This document shows, in pieces, positions 54,361-62,891 of a DNA stretch of 64,000 bases. Each line of letters starts with the position of its first letter. Within the stretch, counting starts at the first letter, position 1. The notes under the pieces were generated by a model that was given only the letters and a program-made list of their open reading frames with translations, did no database searches and was not told the origin of the DNA. The stretch lies in contig NKJC01000004.1 of the NCBI GenBank assembly GCA_002256435.1, positions 248,001 to 312,000 on the forward strand, in the 5' to 3' direction. The translations under genes and the position numbers were made by a program. Source of the DNA: Chitinophagaceae bacterium BSSC1. Its GTDB lineage: Bacteria; Bacteroidota; Bacteroidia; Chitinophagales; Chitinophagaceae.

Positions 54361-55227
54361 TTAGGCCTCTAGTAAGAAATGCACAATGGCCCCAGTTACC
54401 TCGGCTTCTTTATAAACCCTGCTATGTCCCAAACCATCCGTAATATGAAAGCGAACATTGGCTGGTTTTGCTTCCATAATTGGAATCACAGCATCAAATA
54501 CACAGATCATGTCTTGCTTGTCATGTACCCATAAAACAGGGGCATTAATTTGCTTTAAAGCATGAGAAACAGCTATCTCCTCTATTTTATGATGGGTTAA
54601 ACTAGCAATCAATTCAGTAAATGCTTGCTTGATTTTATCATCCACCTGAATAATGCTAAAATAGTGCTCAATAGCTCTTTTGGTTTCTGTTGCTGGTGCA
54701 ATCAAAACCAGTTTTCTGTTTTCTTGGTTGGCCAAAGTCTGAAAAGCTAAGCTTGCAGCAAGACCACCCAGGGAATGTCCCATCCAACCGTAAAAAGGGC
54801 CATATGCCTGTTCAATATCTAATAATGCCTCTTTATAAATGAGTGCATTAATGTGTTTTCCACCAGACTGGCCATGAGCAGGAGCATCAAATGTCACTAC
54901 TTCAAAACCCTCTTTTTTAAACAATCCCACGTATTTCTCAAACTTGTAACTATAACTACTGAATCCGTGGATAATCAATATTTTTTTTCCATTGGGATGT
55001 GTTGGCAGCCAATGATACCCCTTTAAGGTTTGCCCCCTTGAAACCAAATTCAAAGCGGTTGCCTTGTGAAAAATAGGAGGCACTTTGGGTTTTTTGTTGG
55101 ATTTTCTAGGTGTACAGAACAGGTCGTAGGCTTTTTCTGCAGCCAATTTTGGAGAAACCAATCCAATAGTGCGGATCTTGGTTCTATAATAGGTGATGGC
55201 CAGTCTTTGTGCTAATTTTGATTTCAT
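54361..55227 (-). CDS. Alpha/beta hydrolase
   Basis: The start at 55227 (MKSKLAQRLAITYY) is preferred, since an upstream start would overlap the divergent gene. The 288-aa protein has the nucleophile elbow GHSLGG (Ser), an oxyanion region IIHGFSSYSYKFE, and a C-terminal GLGHSRVYK with the catalytic His. A lid region is not evident. The substrate is unknown. It is divergent from the DUF2520 gene with only 15 bp between starts. Confidence 0.85.
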   Translation of the reverse strand: MKSKLAQRLAITYYRTKIRTIGLVSPKLAAEKAYDLFCTPRKSNKKPKVPPIFHKATALNLVSRGQTLKGYHWLPTHPNGKKILIIHGFSSYSYKFEKYVGLFKKEGFEVVTFDAPAHGQSGGKHINALIYKEALLDIEQAYGPFYGWMGHSLGGLAASLAFQTLANQENRKLVLIAPATETKRAIEHYFSIIQVDDKIKQAFTELIASLTHHKIEEIAVSHALKQINAPVLWVHDKQDMICVFDAVIPIMEAKPANVRFHITDGLGHSRVYKEAEVTGAIVHFLLEA

Positions 55228-55242
55228 TTCAGATTCAAAGAT

Positions 55243-56007
55243 ATGGAGCTTGTTCTCATTGGTTCGGGTAATATTGCTACAGTAATAGGTAAAGCCTTTT
55301 TTGAAAGGGGGATTATTATTAAGCAAGTCTACAGTAGAAATTTGTCTCATGCCCAGCAATTGGCTGCTCAAATTGGTTCGGATGCTATTGATCAATTGAG
55401 ACAGCTTGCCCCAAAAGCAGATGCTTATATTTTGGCAGTTTCAGACCAAGCAATTGGTCCAATTGCCGCTTCTTTAAAACTGGGAGACCAATTATTGGTA
55501 CATACTGCCGGATCTGTTTCCAAAGAAATTTTGGCAAATGCCAGTTCCAATTATGGCGTTTTCTGGCCCATGAAAATGATACGGAAAGACCAAGAAAGTT
55601 TGGGAGCAGTTCAAATAGTGGTAGACGGTTCTTCCAATTCCAATACGGCCTTCCTATCTAATTTAGCCAGATTGATTGGCGCACAAGTTGCCCTAGCGGG
55701 CGATGCGCAACGGGAAAAACTGCATTTGATGGCGGTAGTCACATCAAATTTTACCAATCATTTGTACCATTTGGCGTCGGATTATTGTGAGCGGAACAAT
55801 TTAGATTTTAGTTTGTTGTATTCTATTATTGACCAAACAGCAACTGGGATTAAAGCTGTAGATCCGGCTACAACACAAGCTGGACCTGCTTTTAGGGGAG
55901 ATCTTGGTACAATGGAGAAGCATTTGGAACTCTTGAAACATGAACCAGCATTATTGGCATTTTATCGTGCGTTCAGTAAAAGTATACAAGAGAAGAACCG
56001 AGTGTAA
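55243..56007 (+). CDS. Rossmann-fold protein with DUF2520 domain
   Basis: The 254-aa protein has an N-terminal NADP-binding Rossmann fold (LVLIGSGNIATVIGKAF, GxGxxA motif) like ProC/F420-dependent oxidoreductases, an AVSDQAIGPIA segment, and a C-terminal helical DUF2520 domain with a conserved TNHLYHLA and GPAFRGD. The family is often found near KdsC-like HAD, UbiA and Maf genes in Bacteroidota. The function is unknown. The gene is followed by ~215 bp before fdx. Confidence 0.85.
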   Translation: MELVLIGSGNIATVIGKAFFERGIIIKQVYSRNLSHAQQLAAQIGSDAIDQLRQLAPKADAYILAVSDQAIGPIAASLKLGDQLLVHTAGSVSKEILANASSNYGVFWPMKMIRKDQESLGAVQIVVDGSSNSNTAFLSNLARLIGAQVALAGDAQREKLHLMAVVTSNFTNHLYHLASDYCERNNLDFSLLYSIIDQTATGIKAVDPATTQAGPAFRGDLGTMEKHLELLKHEPALLAFYRAFSKSIQEKNRV

Positions 56008-56197
56008 AACCATAAAAAAACCCTTCCGGATGTACCAGAAGGGTATATGTGCTAGCAATCAAAAAATACTGTTAGAGGTCCTAGTATGATATAAAGTGCT
56101 GTAAAATAAGGATATTTTTGATTTTACCCATTTTTTTGACAAATTTTTAAAAATGATTTTTTTCGCATTTCGAAGCCATAATCAGAACTCTAACCGA

Positions 56198-56205
56198 TAC
56201 TTTTG
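56198..56205 (+). promoter_or_regulatory. Candidate -7 element of the ferredoxin operon
   Basis: TACTTTTG matches TAnnTTTG exactly and is 19 bp upstream of the fdx start codon. No clear TTG/TTTG was found at the -33 distance. Upstream is AT-rich sequence with A/T runs. Confidence 0.4.
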
Positions 56206-56223
56206 CAGCCCAAAGGATTAATC

Positions 56224-56559
56224 ATGTACAATATTCACATACAATTTGAACAAAAAGGACTAGAACCAGTAACCCTTACCGGCATGCCAGCTGGGGATAG
56301 TTTATTGGAAATTTGTCTAGAGAATGGCGTTGAACTTCACCATAATTGTGGTGCTGTCTGTGCTTGTAGTACTTGCCATTTATATGTAGAGAAGGGGAGT
56401 GAATTTTTACAAGAACTGTCTGACAAAGAAGAAGATTTTATAGACCGTGCGGTAAATCCTAGAATCAATTCCCGATTGGGTTGCCAGTGCGTGTTGGAAA
56501 ATGGCAGTGGGGAAGTACATATTCGTATTCCTGATCAAACCCAATTTTTGGGAGAATAA
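56224..56559 (+). CDS. fdx: 2Fe-2S ferredoxin (ISC type)
   Basis: The ATG at 56224 is chosen over the TTG at 56203. The 111-aa protein has the Cys pattern CGAVCACSTCHL with C42, C48 and C51 and a fourth ligand at C87 in LGCQCV. This spacing matches the adrenodoxin/ISC ferredoxin family, which donates electrons in iron-sulfur cluster assembly. It heads a five-gene plus-strand run with iscX. Confidence 0.92.
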   Translation: MYNIHIQFEQKGLEPVTLTGMPAGDSLLEICLENGVELHHNCGAVCACSTCHLYVEKGSEFLQELSDKEEDFIDRAVNPRINSRLGCQCVLENGSGEVHIRIPDQTQFLGE

Positions 56560-56585
56560 TCAAATATCATTTTAGAAAAGATACT

Positions 56586-56825
56586 ATGAGCCATTTTGAA
56601 CCACCTATCTATTGGAACGATCATGAAGATATTGCCATGAAATTGTATGAGCGTTTTGGGGATGATTTTACAGAATCAAGAATCTACCGCATTCGTTTTA
56701 CAGATTTATTGGAATGGATTTTAGAGATTCCAAGATTTGAAGGGACCAAGGAGCAAAGTACAGAAGGTCATTTAGAAATGATTCAAAGCGCCTGGGTATA
56801 TGAATGGCGTGACAACCAGAAATAG
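56586..56825 (+). CDS. iscX: IscX family Fe-S assembly protein
   Basis: The 79-aa acidic protein has the IscX pattern: IYWNDHEDIAMKLYERFGDDF, RIRFTDLLEWILEIPRFEG and a C-terminal EMIQSAWVYEW. IscX modulates IscS activity and binds iron. It follows fdx after 26 bp, matching their common pairing in the isc gene set; no other isc gene is adjacent. Confidence 0.9.
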   Translation: MSHFEPPIYWNDHEDIAMKLYERFGDDFTESRIYRIRFTDLLEWILEIPRFEGTKEQSTEGHLEMIQSAWVYEWRDNQK

Positions 56826-56861
56826 GGATTTTTGACGGAATCATTTACCTTTCAGGTATCA

Positions 56862-57389
56862 ATGCATATGAATCTATTACAACAACTATCCCAAATTCAC
56901 TGTTTTGTATTTGATATGGATGGGGTACTAACCGATGGTACACTATTGGTATTACCTGATGCTGTAATGGCTAGAAGAATGAATATCAAAGACGGCTATG
57001 CACTCCAATTAGCTGTAAAAAAAGGTTATACCGTCATCATCATATCGGGAGGTGATTCTCCAGAAGCAAAAGAAAGATTGTTGAAATTAGGCGTTGACCA
57101 AGTGTGGATGGGGGTAAAAGATAAATTGTCTTTACTCACAACTCAGTTGGAACAAAATCAAATTCCAATGTCCCAAGTGCTTTATATGGGAGATGATATT
57201 CCAGATCTAGCAGTAATGCAAGCCGTTGGTTTTGCTTGTTGCCCAGCAGATGCTGCATCTGATATTCGAGTTGCAAGTAAATATATATCACCCTATAAAG
57301 GTGGTGAAGGATGTGTACGAGACGTGATGGAGCAAGTGCTTAAATTAAGAGGAGATTGGGATTTGGGGTCAGGTATTGCCGCCAAATAG
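56862..57389 (+). CDS. kdsC: KdsC-type HAD phosphatase (3-deoxy-D-manno-octulosonate 8-phosphate phosphatase)
   Basis: ATG 56862 (or 56868) is preferred over the TTG at 56832. The ~175-aa protein has the HAD motif FDMDGVLTDG with catalytic Asp 18 and Asp 20, IIISGGD, and YMGDDIPDLAVM. The small size and lack of a cap fit the KdsC tetramer family. KdsC makes KDO for LPS; a related pseudaminate or other sugar-phosphatase function cannot be excluded. Confidence 0.82.
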   Translation: MHMNLLQQLSQIHCFVFDMDGVLTDGTLLVLPDAVMARRMNIKDGYALQLAVKKGYTVIIISGGDSPEAKERLLKLGVDQVWMGVKDKLSLLTTQLEQNQIPMSQVLYMGDDIPDLAVMQAVGFACCPADAASDIRVASKYISPYKGGEGCVRDVMEQVLKLRGDWDLGSGIAAK

Positions 57390-57419
57390 TTTGAAGCATA
57401 AATTTGAAACAGTTTTCCA

Positions 57420-58352
57420 TTGAAAATAATCATCGGTTTTTTTCGCTTAATCAGGTGGCCTAATTTGGTTTTCATTGGCCTTACTCAATTGCTTTTTGAG
57501 TATTGCATTTATGAACGGATTTTTCCCCAAGAGTCTGAAAATAAACTACAATTTCCCTTGTTGATTATTGCTTCTATATTAATTGCTGCTGCAGGTTATA
57601 TAATCAATGATTATTTTGACCTTGATATTGACCAAGTAAATAAACCACAAAAAGTAGTTGTCAATACCATCATCAGCAGAAGGTGGGTGATTTTCTGGCA
57701 CATGAGTTTAAGCTTAATTGGAATCTATGCCACTATTTATGCCCTAGATTTTCATAATTTTTGGCACTTGGTTTTGGCCAATATGTTTAGCGTGATTTTT
57801 TTATGGGTATACAGTACCTCTTTAAAAAAGCAATTATTAATTGGCAATATTCTGATCTCCTTGTTAACCGCTTGGGTTATTGGGGTTTTGTATTTTTCAA
57901 AATATCCTTTAGACGCTATCAATACAATTAGCCAACCCAATACCCAAAATGTTCGATTTTTTAGATTGACTATTCTGTACGCAGCGTTTGCTTTTGTAAT
58001 TACGCTGATAAGAGAAGTGATTAAAGACATGGAAGACTTAGAGGGCGATAGAAAATATGGTTGCAAAACCATGCCCATACTTTGGGGGCTCAATGTGAGC
58101 AAGACTTTTGTTGCAGTTTGGATGATAGTGTTAATTGCAGCACTGATTTTATTGCAGCTTTATGTGATTCAAATGGGCTGGTGGTGGAGTATCAGCTATT
58201 GCTTAATCATGATAGTAGGTCCATTGATTTTGGCATTTAAACAATTGTTCAAAGCCAAGTCGGCAGAAGATTTTCATCGCTTAAGCAATATCATCAAATT
58301 TGTGATGTTCAGTGGCATTGTATCTATGATCTTCTTCCGTTTGTATCCCTAA
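57420..58352 (+). CDS. UbiA-family prenyltransferase (geranylgeranylglycerol-phosphate synthase-like)
   Basis: The TTG at 57420 is taken as start as no closer ATG exists. The 310-aa membrane protein has the Mg-diphosphate motif NDYFDLDIDQVNKP (63-76), a second EDLEGDRKYG motif and about eight helices. Bacteroidota proteins like this are often named geranylgeranylglycerol-phosphate geranylgeranyltransferase, but the prenyl acceptor here is unknown. It is in a run with kdsC and maf. Confidence 0.85.
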   Translation: MKIIIGFFRLIRWPNLVFIGLTQLLFEYCIYERIFPQESENKLQFPLLIIASILIAAAGYIINDYFDLDIDQVNKPQKVVVNTIISRRWVIFWHMSLSLIGIYATIYALDFHNFWHLVLANMFSVIFLWVYSTSLKKQLLIGNILISLLTAWVIGVLYFSKYPLDAINTISQPNTQNVRFFRLTILYAAFAFVITLIREVIKDMEDLEGDRKYGCKTMPILWGLNVSKTFVAVWMIVLIAALILLQLYVIQMGWWWSISYCLIMIVGPLILAFKQLFKAKSAEDFHRLSNIIKFVMFSGIVSMIFFRLYP

Positions 58353-58361
58353 AGTATTTCA

Positions 58362-58943
58362 ATGAAAGAATTTATATTGGCGTCTCAATCGCCCCGCAGA
58401 AAACAATTACTGGAATGGGCAGAATTGGAGTTTGAAATTATAGTTCAGTCAACAGATGAAACTTTTCCAGCTAATTTGGCCATTGACCAAGTACCCATTC
58501 ATATTGCGCGTCAAAAAGCCATCGCGGTAAAAACGCATGTTCAAACTGCTTATCATAAACAGTATGCCGCTATGCCCATTTTGGCGGCAGATACCATTGT
58601 AGTTCTAGACAACCAAGTAATTGGTAAACCCGTTGACAAAGAAGACGCCGTAAAAATTCTTACTTCCCTTTCTGGTCAATGGCATCAAGTGATTACAGGG
58701 GTAGTGCTTTTGAATGGAGAGGATGAAATTGCTTTTTCAGACATTACGGATGTGAAATTCCATCCACTGACCCTGGAACAAATTGTCAATTATGTAGATA
58801 AATACCAACCCTATGACAAAGCGGGGGCCTATGCCATCCAAGAGTGGATTGGGGTAGTAGGTATTGAAACCATTAAAGGTGATTTCTACAATGTAATGGG
58901 GCTGCCAGTGAGCCGGGTTGTAAAAGCTTTAGCGCAATTATAA
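58362..58943 (+). CDS. maf: Maf family nucleotide pyrophosphatase
   Basis: The 193-aa protein has the Maf motif LASQSPRRKQLL (6-17), LAADTIVVLD and the C-terminal AGAYAIQEWIG. These enzymes hydrolyse dTTP/UTP or modified nucleotides, possibly as a house-cleaning function or as an inhibitor of septation. It starts 9 bp after the UbiA gene and ends the fdx-maf run. Confidence 0.93.
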   Translation: MKEFILASQSPRRKQLLEWAELEFEIIVQSTDETFPANLAIDQVPIHIARQKAIAVKTHVQTAYHKQYAAMPILAADTIVVLDNQVIGKPVDKEDAVKILTSLSGQWHQVITGVVLLNGEDEIAFSDITDVKFHPLTLEQIVNYVDKYQPYDKAGAYAIQEWIGVVGIETIKGDFYNVMGLPVSRVVKALAQL

Positions 58944-58946
58944 TTT

Positions 58947-59351
58947 TTACCAATTAAAAGCCATATCCAATTCTATATCAGGATGTAAGCTTCTTTCTAC
59001 TGGGCAGGTTCTTGCTGAACGTTCAAGAACAAGCTTGGTATGATCATCTAGGTTTAATCCCTCAGGGAAATAAACATGTGCAACCAATTTGCCAATCCTT
59101 CTGGGGTCAGAAACCATAATTTTGGTTACATCAACCCTGGTGCCATCTAATTCAATCCCCATGGATTCAGCTTTGATACCCATGGTGGTGATCATACAAG
59201 ACCCTAAAGAAGTAGCTAATAAATCAGTAGGAGAAAAACGTTCACCTTTACCCTTATTATCTGTAGGTGCGTCAGTTTCAATTTCGGTTCCACTTTGTAA
59301 GTGTGTACAGCTGGTTCTTAACCCGGATTTATAAATAATTTGTGAAGTCAT
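58947..59351 (-). CDS. OsmC family protein (second)
   Basis: The 134-aa protein has OsmC Cys residues 52 (LGSCMITTMG) and 116 (ARTCPVERSL). It is of the YhfA/OsmC-like branch, different from the one at 48911-49324. The stop is 3 bp from that of the convergent maf gene. The start overlaps the region upstream of the next divergent gene. Confidence 0.92.
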   Translation of the reverse strand: MTSQIIYKSGLRTSCTHLQSGTEIETDAPTDNKGKGERFSPTDLLATSLGSCMITTMGIKAESMGIELDGTRVDVTKIMVSDPRRIGKLVAHVYFPEGLNLDDHTKLVLERSARTCPVERSLHPDIELDMAFNW

Positions 59352-59395
59352 TGCGTATTTTTTGCCCTAAATTTACAAGTATCAAATCAAATGTA

Positions 59396-60220
59396 GTGAA
59401 GCAATTCTTTTTAATTACATCCATCCTTTGTTCGGTATGTGTTCTGGCGCAACAAAAGCAGCCGTCTTCAGCTGCCCAGGAAAAAATGCAGAAAAAGGCA
59501 GACAAACGTGAAAGGATCAATCAATTGATCAAGCAAGAAGAAGAGGGTGCCATGATCTTTCAAAAGCAATCTGCTTTTGGTTTTAAATTCAACTCTGATG
59601 GATGGAGTGCCTTTTTAGAAAAGGGTAAATACAAGACCCTAACTAAGACCAATCTATTTTGGTTTGAGTTGGGTGAACGTAAGGATAAGAAAGAAGAGAA
59701 AGTGCCTACACTAAGCACTTCTCAAGGGTTTGTGGTTTTTTCCAGTTATACCTATGGTAAGCAGAATAATTTTTATTATGCCAAATTAGGTTTTGGTCAA
59801 CAAAAACTAATTGGTGGTAAAGGGAATAAAAATGGGGTTGCCGTTTCTGCTATTTATGGTGGAGGATTAACCTTGGGATTATTGAAACCCTATTATATTG
59901 AAGTAGAGAATCCTTTTGGAAGTGGGAAACGCGAAACCATTAAATACAATAATAACGATAGTCTTTTCTTAGACCCAACCGTTATCATTGGGAAAGCCGG
60001 ATTGGGTAAGGGCTTTAGTGAAATGCAATATATTCCTGGAGCTTACGCAAGAACAGCCATCAGATTTGACTACGGCCGTTACAATGAAGTGCTTTCTGCC
60101 ATAGAAGTTGGCCTAAACGTGGAATACTATTCCAAAAAAATGCCCATCGTATTATTGAATGATCCTAAAAGCTTGTTTTTCAACGCTTATGTTTCTATTG
60201 TCTTTGGTAAACGAAAGTGA
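59396..60220 (+). CDS. Secreted outer-membrane barrel-like protein, unknown family
   Basis: I prefer the GTG at 59396, which yields a signal peptide (KQFFLITSILCSVCVLAQ), over the upstream GTG at 59342. The 274-aa mature region begins with a Lys/Glu-rich coil (AAQEKMQKKADKRERINQLI) and continues with alternating beta-strands and aromatic residues (FVVFSSYTYGKQNNFYYAKLGFG; GGGLTLGLLKPYYIEV), ending YVSIVFGKRK. It may be a small outer membrane beta-barrel. No family is recognised. It precedes lipA by 38 bp. Confidence 0.75.
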   Translation: MKQFFLITSILCSVCVLAQQKQPSSAAQEKMQKKADKRERINQLIKQEEEGAMIFQKQSAFGFKFNSDGWSAFLEKGKYKTLTKTNLFWFELGERKDKKEEKVPTLSTSQGFVVFSSYTYGKQNNFYYAKLGFGQQKLIGGKGNKNGVAVSAIYGGGLTLGLLKPYYIEVENPFGSGKRETIKYNNNDSLFLDPTVIIGKAGLGKGFSEMQYIPGAYARTAIRFDYGRYNEVLSAIEVGLNVEYYSKKMPIVLLNDPKSLFFNAYVSIVFGKRK

Positions 60221-60230
60221 GTTATTTTTG
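60203..60230 (+). promoter_or_regulatory. Candidate promoter of lipA
   Basis: TTTG (60203-60206), a 16-bp spacer and TATTTTTG (60223-60230, exact TAnnTTTG) lie 28 bp upstream of the start codon. It overlaps the end of the upstream gene. Confidence 0.5.
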
Positions 60231-60258
60231 TTAATTAATTAGACCAAGGAAAAGCGGC

Positions 60259-61194
60259 ATGCAAGAATTACCAGTAGTATCCAAATTAGACAATACCCAG
60301 TCAAAAATTCAGAAACCCAATTGGCTTCGCGTTAAACTCCCCATTGGAGAGAGTTATAAGCACGTTCGCGGATTGGTAGACACCCATAAATTACATACCA
60401 TTTGCGAAAGTGGTAACTGCCCTAATATGGGTGAATGTTGGGGAGAAGGCACGGCCACTTTCATGATTTTAGGAAATGTTTGTACCAGAAGTTGTGGATT
60501 TTGTGCTGTAGCAACTGGAAGGCCTGAAGCAGTGGATTGGGATGAGCCTCAGCGTGTAGCAGAAGCCATTCACTTAATGAAAGTGAAACACGCGGTTCTT
60601 ACTAGTGTGGATAGGGATGAGTTAAAAGATGGCGGTTCTATCATCTGGTACAATACCATTAAAGCGGTTAGGTCATTGAGTCCAGATACTACCATGGAAA
60701 CGCTAATACCTGATTTTAGAGGTATCCAAGACCAAATTCAACGCATCATTGATGCTGCACCTGATGTAGTAAGCCATAATATGGAGACCGTAGAAAGAAT
60801 GACCCGTCAGGTTAGAATTCAAGCCAAGTATAGAAGAAGCTTAGACGTATTAAAGACCTTAAAACAAGGTGGCATGAGAACCAAGACAGGCATCATGTTA
60901 GGCCTAGGTGAAACCAAGGAAGAAGTGATTCAAAGTATGGAAGACTTAGTAGGGGTTGGTACCGATGTTTTAACCCTTGGTCAATACTTGCAACCTACCA
61001 AAAAACACTTACCTGTTCAACGCTTTGTACACCCCGATGAGTTTGCTGAATTGCGTGAAATTGGGTATAAAATAGGTTTTGATTATGTAGAAAGTGGTCC
61101 GTTGGTAAGGTCTTCTTACCACAGTGAAAAACACGTGATCCCAGGATATGGTAAGACCAAATGGATGGAAGAAAAACAACTGCAACTTGTATAA
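60259..61194 (+). CDS. lipA: Lipoyl synthase
   Basis: The 311-aa radical-SAM enzyme has two clusters of ligands: the auxiliary C49, C54, C60 ([12 protein letters not shown]) and the radical SAM CxxxCxxC C75, C79, C82 (CTRSCGFC). RSSYHSE near the C-terminus supplies the Ser ligand of the auxiliary cluster. It inserts two sulfurs into octanoyl-protein to form lipoate. Length is normal. Confidence 0.98.
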   Translation: MQELPVVSKLDNTQSKIQKPNWLRVKLPIGESYKHVRGLVDTHKLHTICESGNCPNMGECWGEGTATFMILGNVCTRSCGFCAVATGRPEAVDWDEPQRVAEAIHLMKVKHAVLTSVDRDELKDGGSIIWYNTIKAVRSLSPDTTMETLIPDFRGIQDQIQRIIDAAPDVVSHNMETVERMTRQVRIQAKYRRSLDVLKTLKQGGMRTKTGIMLGLGETKEEVIQSMEDLVGVGTDVLTLGQYLQPTKKHLPVQRFVHPDEFAELREIGYKIGFDYVESGPLVRSSYHSEKHVIPGYGKTKWMEEKQLQLV

Positions 61195-62152
61195 ATTCAA
61201 ATGCTTATCTATTGGTTTATTGCTAGGTTTTATAACCTTATCATTTACTTCTTTTGCCCAATTAAAATGGGTGAATGTAGACCATCAATACCAACCATTG
61301 CCTCCAAGTGTTCACGTTTATTATACAGCTGATAGTATACATGGTAAACCCAATCATGCCTACTATGTTAGCGCAGATTTGAAAGACAAACAGCTCTTGT
61401 TTGAAACTCAGGCAACCGACGGTAAAAGAAGTACACCAAGTCAGTTTTACGCGTCTGAGTCACAGCCATTATTGGTCATGAACTGTAGTTTTTTTGAGTT
61501 CAAACACAATACCAATGTGAGCCTGATTATTAAGGATGGTAAACAAGTGGCGTACAGTGTTTCAAGTGTTGCAAGAAAAGGGAAAGATACTTTTACCTAT
61601 TTACATCCAGTATCAGGAGCAATAGGAATTACTAAAAAACGAAAAGCAGATGTGGCTTGGGTTTTGAGTGATTCAACAGTGAAATATCCTTGGGCCATTC
61701 AAGCCCCAATTAAACCGGTTTTAGATTCATTAGCTCAAACAAATATTCCATCTATATTGGCCAAGTCTAATTTCAAACCTTGGAAAATGCAAGCCGCTAC
61801 GGCGGGTGGTCCTATCTTGGTTCAGGAAGGCCAGGTTAGAATTAGCAATAATGAAGAAATGAAATTTGCTGGCAAAGCCATAGCTGATAAACATCCTAGA
61901 ACAGCCATGGGATATACCAGTCAAGGGCAATTGATTTACTTAGTAGTAGAAGGACGGTTCCCAGGAAAATCTGAAGGAGCAACGCTACCTGAATTAGCCA
62001 ATATACTCAAAGACCTAGGTTGTGAAGAAGGGTTAAACCTAGATGGGGGAGGAAGTAGCGCTATGTTGGTGAATGGCAAACCTACTATTACTCCAAGCGA
62101 TAAAGAAGGAGAAAGACCGGTTCCTGCCGTGATGATGATTAAGAAAAAGTAA
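61148..62152 (+). CDS. Phosphodiester glycosidase family protein (NAGPA-like), secreted
   Basis: The 334-aa ORF starts at ATG 61148, overlapping lipA by 47 bp; a TTG at 61187 ([15 protein letters not shown]) with 8-bp overlap gives a cleaner signal peptide and may be the true start. The domain contains [37 protein letters not shown] and [18 protein letters not shown], all typical of the NAGPA domain. The family includes uncovering enzyme and phage/bacterial exopolysaccharide-related hydrolases. Confidence 0.88.
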   Translation: MVRPNGWKKNNCNLYKFKCLSIGLLLGFITLSFTSFAQLKWVNVDHQYQPLPPSVHVYYTADSIHGKPNHAYYVSADLKDKQLLFETQATDGKRSTPSQFYASESQPLLVMNCSFFEFKHNTNVSLIIKDGKQVAYSVSSVARKGKDTFTYLHPVSGAIGITKKRKADVAWVLSDSTVKYPWAIQAPIKPVLDSLAQTNIPSILAKSNFKPWKMQAATAGGPILVQEGQVRISNNEEMKFAGKAIADKHPRTAMGYTSQGQLIYLVVEGRFPGKSEGATLPELANILKDLGCEEGLNLDGGGSSAMLVNGKPTITPSDKEGERPVPAVMMIKKK

Positions 62153-62153
62153 A

Positions 62154-62729
62154 CTAGATTTTATTGGTTCCCCATCTGTAAGTATTGGTAGCCAATCCTG
62201 CTAAATCCAATGCTCTATCAACAACTGTTGCGGCAAGGGCTTCCATACTATTTGGTAAACTATAAAAAGAGGGAGTGCATGGGCAGATAATTCCTCCTGC
62301 TAAAGTGATGGTTTCCATATTGCGAATATGAATCAAGTTATAAGGCGTTTCTCTAACCATCAATATCAACTTCCTTCTTTCTTTTAAAATTACATCTGCA
62401 GCCCTGGTAACCAAATCATCACTGATGCCTGCGGCGATTCTTCCAAGTGTACCCATGCTGCAAGGAGCAACCAACATAGTGCCATAGTTGGCAGAACCAG
62501 ATGCAAACGGGGCATTGAAATTGTGTTTTTCAAAATAGCTAAAAGAATAGTCCTTGTAACTGTCATTGCCCAATTCAGTTTCCCAAACAGTTTTGGCATT
62601 CTTACTCATCACAATCCCAACAGATTCAACCTGCTCAGGTATAGCTTGTAATTTGTCAAGCAAAACTTTGGCATAGATTGATCCGCTGGCTCCTGTAATG
62701 GCAACTACTATTTTCTGTTTTTGGGTCAT
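62154..62729 (-). CDS. ubiX: Flavin prenyltransferase UbiX
   Basis: The 191-aa protein begins with a VVAITGASGSIYAK Rossmann-like FMN motif (8-21) and contains APCSMGTLGRIAAGISDDLVTRAADV and RRKLILMVRETPYNLIHIRNM (conserved KER/VRET region). It makes prenylated FMN for UbiD-type decarboxylases. No ubiD is adjacent; the gene stands apart between convergent and downstream genes. Confidence 0.95.
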   Translation of the reverse strand: MTQKQKIVVAITGASGSIYAKVLLDKLQAIPEQVESVGIVMSKNAKTVWETELGNDSYKDYSFSYFEKHNFNAPFASGSANYGTMLVAPCSMGTLGRIAAGISDDLVTRAADVILKERRKLILMVRETPYNLIHIRNMETITLAGGIICPCTPSFYSLPNSMEALAATVVDRALDLAGLATNTYRWGTNKI

Positions 62730-62770
62730 AATAATAGAACAAAGGTAGGAGGGAAAGGTTCTAATAATTC

Positions 62771-62805
62771 AAAAGTCAAAAGTCAAAAGTCTAAAGTCAA
62801 AATCA
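62771..62805. repeat. 7-bp-period repeat (AAAAGTC)n
   Basis: Three exact AAAAGTC copies (62771-62791), one TAAAGTC, then degenerate AAAATCA units. It is related in period and partly in sequence to the heptamer repeat at 45956-46024 (its complement AAGAGTG). It lies between ubiX and the phosphorylase terminator. Confidence 0.85.
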
Positions 62806-62824
62806 AAGATCAAGATTTGGCTTA

Positions 62825-62857
62825 AATAAAGAATCCCAACCAGCATGGTCGGGATTC
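62825..62857 (-). terminator. Terminator of alpha-glucan phosphorylase
   Basis: Stem GAATCCC / GGGATTC plus an inner ACCA/TGGT pairing with a GCA loop (62831-62857); the minus strand then has a T-rich CTTTATTT tail. It lies about 35 bp beyond the stop codon. Confidence 0.7.
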
Positions 62858-62891
62858 ACTATCAAATAAAATTAGAAGCGTTTTCTGGAAA

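Noticed and set aside
55227..55395. N-terminal extension of the alpha/beta hydrolase
   Set aside because: It would overlap the divergent DUF2520 gene by 150 bp and adds a sequence without family similarity.
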